Source: Clostridiales bacterium
GTDB lineage: Bacteria > Bacillota > Desulfitobacteriia > Desulfitobacteriales > Desulfitobacteriaceae
Direction of reading: 5' to 3'
Assembly: GCA_027357125.1 (NCBI GenBank)
Contig: DAHVVW010000109.1
Location: 1 to 7,117, forward strand
DNA length: 7,117 nt
The notes under the pieces are model-generated. The model made no database searches. It saw only the letters and a list, made by a program, of their open reading frames with translations, and was not told the origin of the DNA. Below, in pieces: positions 5,196-7,117 of the stretch. The first letter of the stretch is position 1, and each line of letters opens with the position of its first letter. The position numbers were made by a program, and so were the translations under genes.

Positions 5196-5648
5196 ATGGC
5201 GGAAGGGCTTTCTGCCTTTGATAATATTTGTAACCGTTTGCGCAATCATTCTTATAAATTAACCCCCCAGCGTCAGACAATTTTGCGCACATTTTTGCAG
5301 CACGTGGACGTACATCTTAGTGCCGAAGATGTGTATATGCTGGTGAAACACCAGTACCCGGAAATCGGCTTGGCTACGGTTTATCGAACTCTCGATATCT
5401 TGGCAGATATCGGCGTCCTGCAGAAAAATGATTTCGGGGATGGACGCAGCCGGTATGAGTTCACGCGTACAGATGAACACCATCACCATCATTTGATCTG
5501 CCTCAGGTGTGGCAGTGTTTCCGAGTTTGACGATGACCTGCTGGAATCGTTAGAAACGATAATTACCAAGAAAACAGGGTTTGAGGTACATGATCATGAC
5601 CTTAAGTTCTACGGGCATTGCCAAAGTTGCCAAAAAGAGCTTTCGTAG
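5196..5648 (+). CDS. fur: Ferric uptake regulator, Fur family
   Basis: A 150-residue cytosolic DNA-binding repressor that uses Fe2+ as corepressor to control iron uptake genes. The winged-helix domain (about 1-85) includes YKLTPQRQTILRTF, HLSAEDVYMLVK and the recognition helix in GLATVYRTLDIL, close to Firmicutes Fur. The dimerisation and metal domain has a run of five histidines (95-99), CLRCG (C103, C106), HDHDLKFYGHC and a second CxxC (C142, C145); the four cysteines form the structural zinc site. The pattern NFGDG-type (NDFGDGRSRYEF) and LICLRCG favour Fur over PerR or Zur, although subfamily calls by eye are imperfect. The ATG at 5196 is preceded by AAAGGGGG (5181-5188) at seven bases. 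The gene has its own promoter and follows a terminator, so it is probably monocistronic. Confidence 0.92.
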   Translation: MAEGLSAFDNICNRLRNHSYKLTPQRQTILRTFLQHVDVHLSAEDVYMLVKHQYPEIGLATVYRTLDILADIGVLQKNDFGDGRSRYEFTRTDEHHHHHLICLRCGSVSEFDDDLLESLETIITKKTGFEVHDHDLKFYGHCQSCQKELS

Positions 5649-5699
5649 CTGATGCCCAAAACAGAAGAGATGGTTCGAACTAAGCAATCGCAACTTACC

Positions 5700-5723
5700 G
5701 ATGTTTAGATGTTTAGATGTTTA
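5700..5723 (+). repeat. Tandem repeat, GATGTTTA x 3
   Basis: Three perfect head-to-tail copies of the octamer GATGTTTA lie 52 bases after the fur stop codon. The repeat is non-coding and AT-rich. It could be a slippage-prone microsatellite or a set of protein sites spaced at less than one helical turn. Nothing in it looks like a CRISPR unit. Confidence 0.85.
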
Positions 5724-5740
5724 ATAGGAATTAATACGAA

Positions 5741-5782
5741 CTTTTCCTTAGAAGCGAAATTGAGGTGGTATTCTAAGAAAAG
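5741..5782. repeat. Long inverted repeat between fur and the TPR gene
   Basis: CTTTTCCTTAGAA (5741-5753) and TTCTAAGAAAAG (5771-5782) pair over twelve positions with one bulged C and leave a 17-base loop containing GAGGTGG. There is no T-run after the right arm, so it is not an ordinary terminator. It could be an operator, a processed 3' end of fur, or a hairpin in the TPR gene leader. The rest of 5649-5908 shows no gene that I can support and only weak promoter-like matches (TTTACA at 5811, TTGACG at 5823). Confidence 0.6.
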
Positions 5783-5908
5783 TGCAGCTTTATCCGGGAA
5801 AAAACAAACATTTACACGTGATTTGACGTACGATTATCCCTTAAATACGGAGGAAAAAAATACCAGCGCGGAGAATTACTAGTAAAAAATGGTAAAGGAG
5901 CGAGCGCT

Positions 5909-7075
5909 GTGTATAATCCTTTGGTCTCACATGAGGAGCACAAAGGGTCCTCCCGTAATGAAACGTCCTGGCTGCGTCAAATCCAGGCTTTGGGGTACAT
6001 TTTGTTTGGCAAGCCTGAAGAAGGGATCAGGTATGTGGTCCAACTACTTAAGGAGGATCCTTATAAACTTCACGTGCGCGAAGTTCGGTTCTTAATTAAA
6101 AACCAGGCGTTTCAAGAAGCGCGCGATTACCTCGAAGATCTGGCTGCTGAGCAAGTGGAAAACAGTTCAGAAATCAAATACTTTCTGGCCCAGTGTTATT
6201 TAGGACAAGGACTGGTAGGGGAAAGCAGGACTGCGGTCCAGGAAGCGTTGGAGATAGATCCGGAACGGGCAGAATATTGGGATCTCTTGGCAGATTGTTT
6301 TCTAGAGCAGGGGCAGTGGCAGGATGCCACAGAATGTCTGGACAAATCACTGCGGGCAGCTCCCACCCGGGCAGAGACGGTTTTTCGCTTAGGGACAATC
6401 TACTCTTATCACGGAGAACATTTAGAAGCCTTGCGCTGCTTTCAGGGCTGCTGCCAGTTAAAACCGCATAACCCTGTGTACTGGGAAATGAAGGCGGAAA
6501 CTCACCTTCAACTTGAACAAATCGAGCAGGCTTGTCGCAGTTTTGAGCGGGCCTTGCGTTATTCAGCCAATATTGATGTAGCTGCCCGCCTGGCTTACTG
6601 TTATATTCAATTGAACCAGGTTAAAAAAGGAATTAAGAACTATGAGTTAGTGCTAAAACATGAGCCAGATCATTTTGATGCTTTATGCAATCTGGCTGCG
6701 GTTTACCAGAACGAAGAGCGTTCCTTAGAGGCTTTAACGCTATTAGAAAGAGCACACAGTGTGCATCCAAACGATTCCATCTTATTAAATAACCTGGCTT
6801 ATACACTTGTACATCTAGGGCGAACCCGCAAGGCCACAGAGTATTACCAGGCTGCCTTGCGCCTAGCCCCGGATCACCCTCTGATTATGTATAATATGAG
6901 CGTCTGTTTTGTGAGGAGAGGGAATTGGGAGGAAGCCGTAAAAATCCTTGAAAGACTTTTGGATATTGATCCCGAACATGCCGAAGCATGGGCTCTGCTA
7001 GGAAATATTTACGACCAGCTTAACCAATATGATGTCGCCACAGACTGTTTCAACCATTCACTAAAACTTGCGTAG
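5909..7075 (+). CDS. TPR repeat protein
   Basis: A 388-residue soluble protein made almost entirely of tetratricopeptide repeats. After a short polar N-terminus (1-20) and a degenerate helical part (20-85), 34-residue repeats follow in register from about 86 to the end. Unit boundaries fall near 120, 154, 188, 222, 255, 289, 323 and 357, most ending in a proline followed by an acidic or polar residue (for example ALRLAPDH and LLDIDPEH). At least nine repeats are clear. TPR solenoids hold partner proteins; no catalytic domain, signal peptide or membrane helix is present, so the partner is unknown. The GTG at 5909 is eight bases after AAAGGAG (5894-5900). An ATG at 5889 belongs to another frame of 68 codons that overlaps the gene and is rejected. 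Confidence 0.9.
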   Translation: MYNPLVSHEEHKGSSRNETSWLRQIQALGYILFGKPEEGIRYVVQLLKEDPYKLHVREVRFLIKNQAFQEARDYLEDLAAEQVENSSEIKYFLAQCYLGQGLVGESRTAVQEALEIDPERAEYWDLLADCFLEQGQWQDATECLDKSLRAAPTRAETVFRLGTIYSYHGEHLEALRCFQGCCQLKPHNPVYWEMKAETHLQLEQIEQACRSFERALRYSANIDVAARLAYCYIQLNQVKKGIKNYELVLKHEPDHFDALCNLAAVYQNEERSLEALTLLERAHSVHPNDSILLNNLAYTLVHLGRTRKATEYYQAALRLAPDHPLIMYNMSVCFVRRGNWEEAVKILERLLDIDPEHAEAWALLGNIYDQLNQYDVATDCFNHSLKLA

Positions 7076-7099
7076 AGTTTTTTTGAAAAAACTTTTTTT
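7076..7099 (+). terminator. Weak AT-rich terminator after the TPR gene
   Basis: AGTTTT (7076-7081) can pair with AAAACT (7088-7093), and a run of seven T begins at 7093. The stem has a single G-C pair, so termination is probably partial and transcription may continue into the gene beginning beyond the window. Confidence 0.5.
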
Positions 7100-7104
7100 A
7101 TTGA

Positions 7105-7110
7105 TGGAGG
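7105..7110 (+). promoter_or_regulatory. Ribosome binding site of the next gene
   Basis: TGGAGG (7105-7110) is a strong Shine-Dalgarno sequence with seven bases left before the window ends. A start codon is therefore expected at or just after 7118. The gene itself is outside the window. Confidence 0.6.
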
Positions 7111-7117
7111 ATACCTG

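Noticed and set aside
4934..5245. Minus-strand reading frames of 60-103 codons
   Set aside because: They are the antisense of the YPYPP gene, its terminator and the fur promoter. The pyrimidine-rich repeat keeps these frames open.
5480..5494. Five-histidine run as an engineered tag
   Set aside because: Histidine clusters at this position are normal in the metal-binding hinge of Fur proteins.
5700..5723. CRISPR-like array
   Set aside because: The units are 8 bases, directly adjacent and without spacers.
5889..6095. 68-codon frame starting with the ATG at 5889
   Set aside because: It overlaps the TPR gene in another frame, and its start has no well-spaced ribosome binding site.

Overview
The window looks like chromosomal DNA of an endospore-forming, low-to-mid-GC Firmicute, most likely a Clostridia member of the Peptococcaceae/Desulfitobacteriaceae type. 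This is inferred from strong AGGAGG-type ribosome binding sites, TTG and GTG starts, Firmicutes-type Fur and YkuS-family proteins and the codon mix. There is no decisive taxonomic marker. There are no insertion sequences, tRNAs, CRISPR arrays or phage genes.

Layout: bases 1-90 hold the last 29 codons of an unidentified gene. Next comes a structured non-coding RNA (about 143-341) with an extended -10 promoter, a closing helix of roughly 30 base pairs and its own terminator. It resembles 6S RNA (ssrS), though the family assignment is not certain. Directly behind it, from a TTG start, is a histidine-phosphatase (phosphoglycerate mutase-like) gene. A perfect 15-bp hairpin at 996-1033 serves as terminator for this gene and for the convergent minus-strand gene. 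That gene encodes a lipoprotein with two phospholipase-D-like repeats in which both catalytic histidines are asparagine.

Divergent from the lipoprotein is a large exported M28 zinc peptidase with a signal peptide, a catalytic domain with all metal ligands, eight predicted membrane helices and a C-terminal domain of about 190 residues. The order resembles eukaryotic ERMP1/Pff1-type proteases. Then follow a small YkuS (UPF0180) protein, a 46-residue Gly/Tyr/Pro-rich protein with YPYPP repeats that ordinary gene callers may miss, and the iron regulator Fur. The 260-bp gap after Fur contains an 8-bp triplicate repeat and a long imperfect inverted repeat. The last gene encodes a soluble TPR solenoid of 388 residues, followed by a weak terminator and the ribosome binding site of a gene starting just beyond the window.

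The genes do not form one pathway. Most appear to be separate short transcription units: the histidine phosphatase behind the RNA, the lipoprotein/peptidase divergent pair (both exported, possibly envelope functions), the YkuS/YPYPP pair, Fur, and the TPR protein. The best candidates for something undescribed are the RNA with its competing pairings, the HKD-less PLD lipoprotein, the membrane-anchored M28 peptidase and the YPYPP miniprotein.
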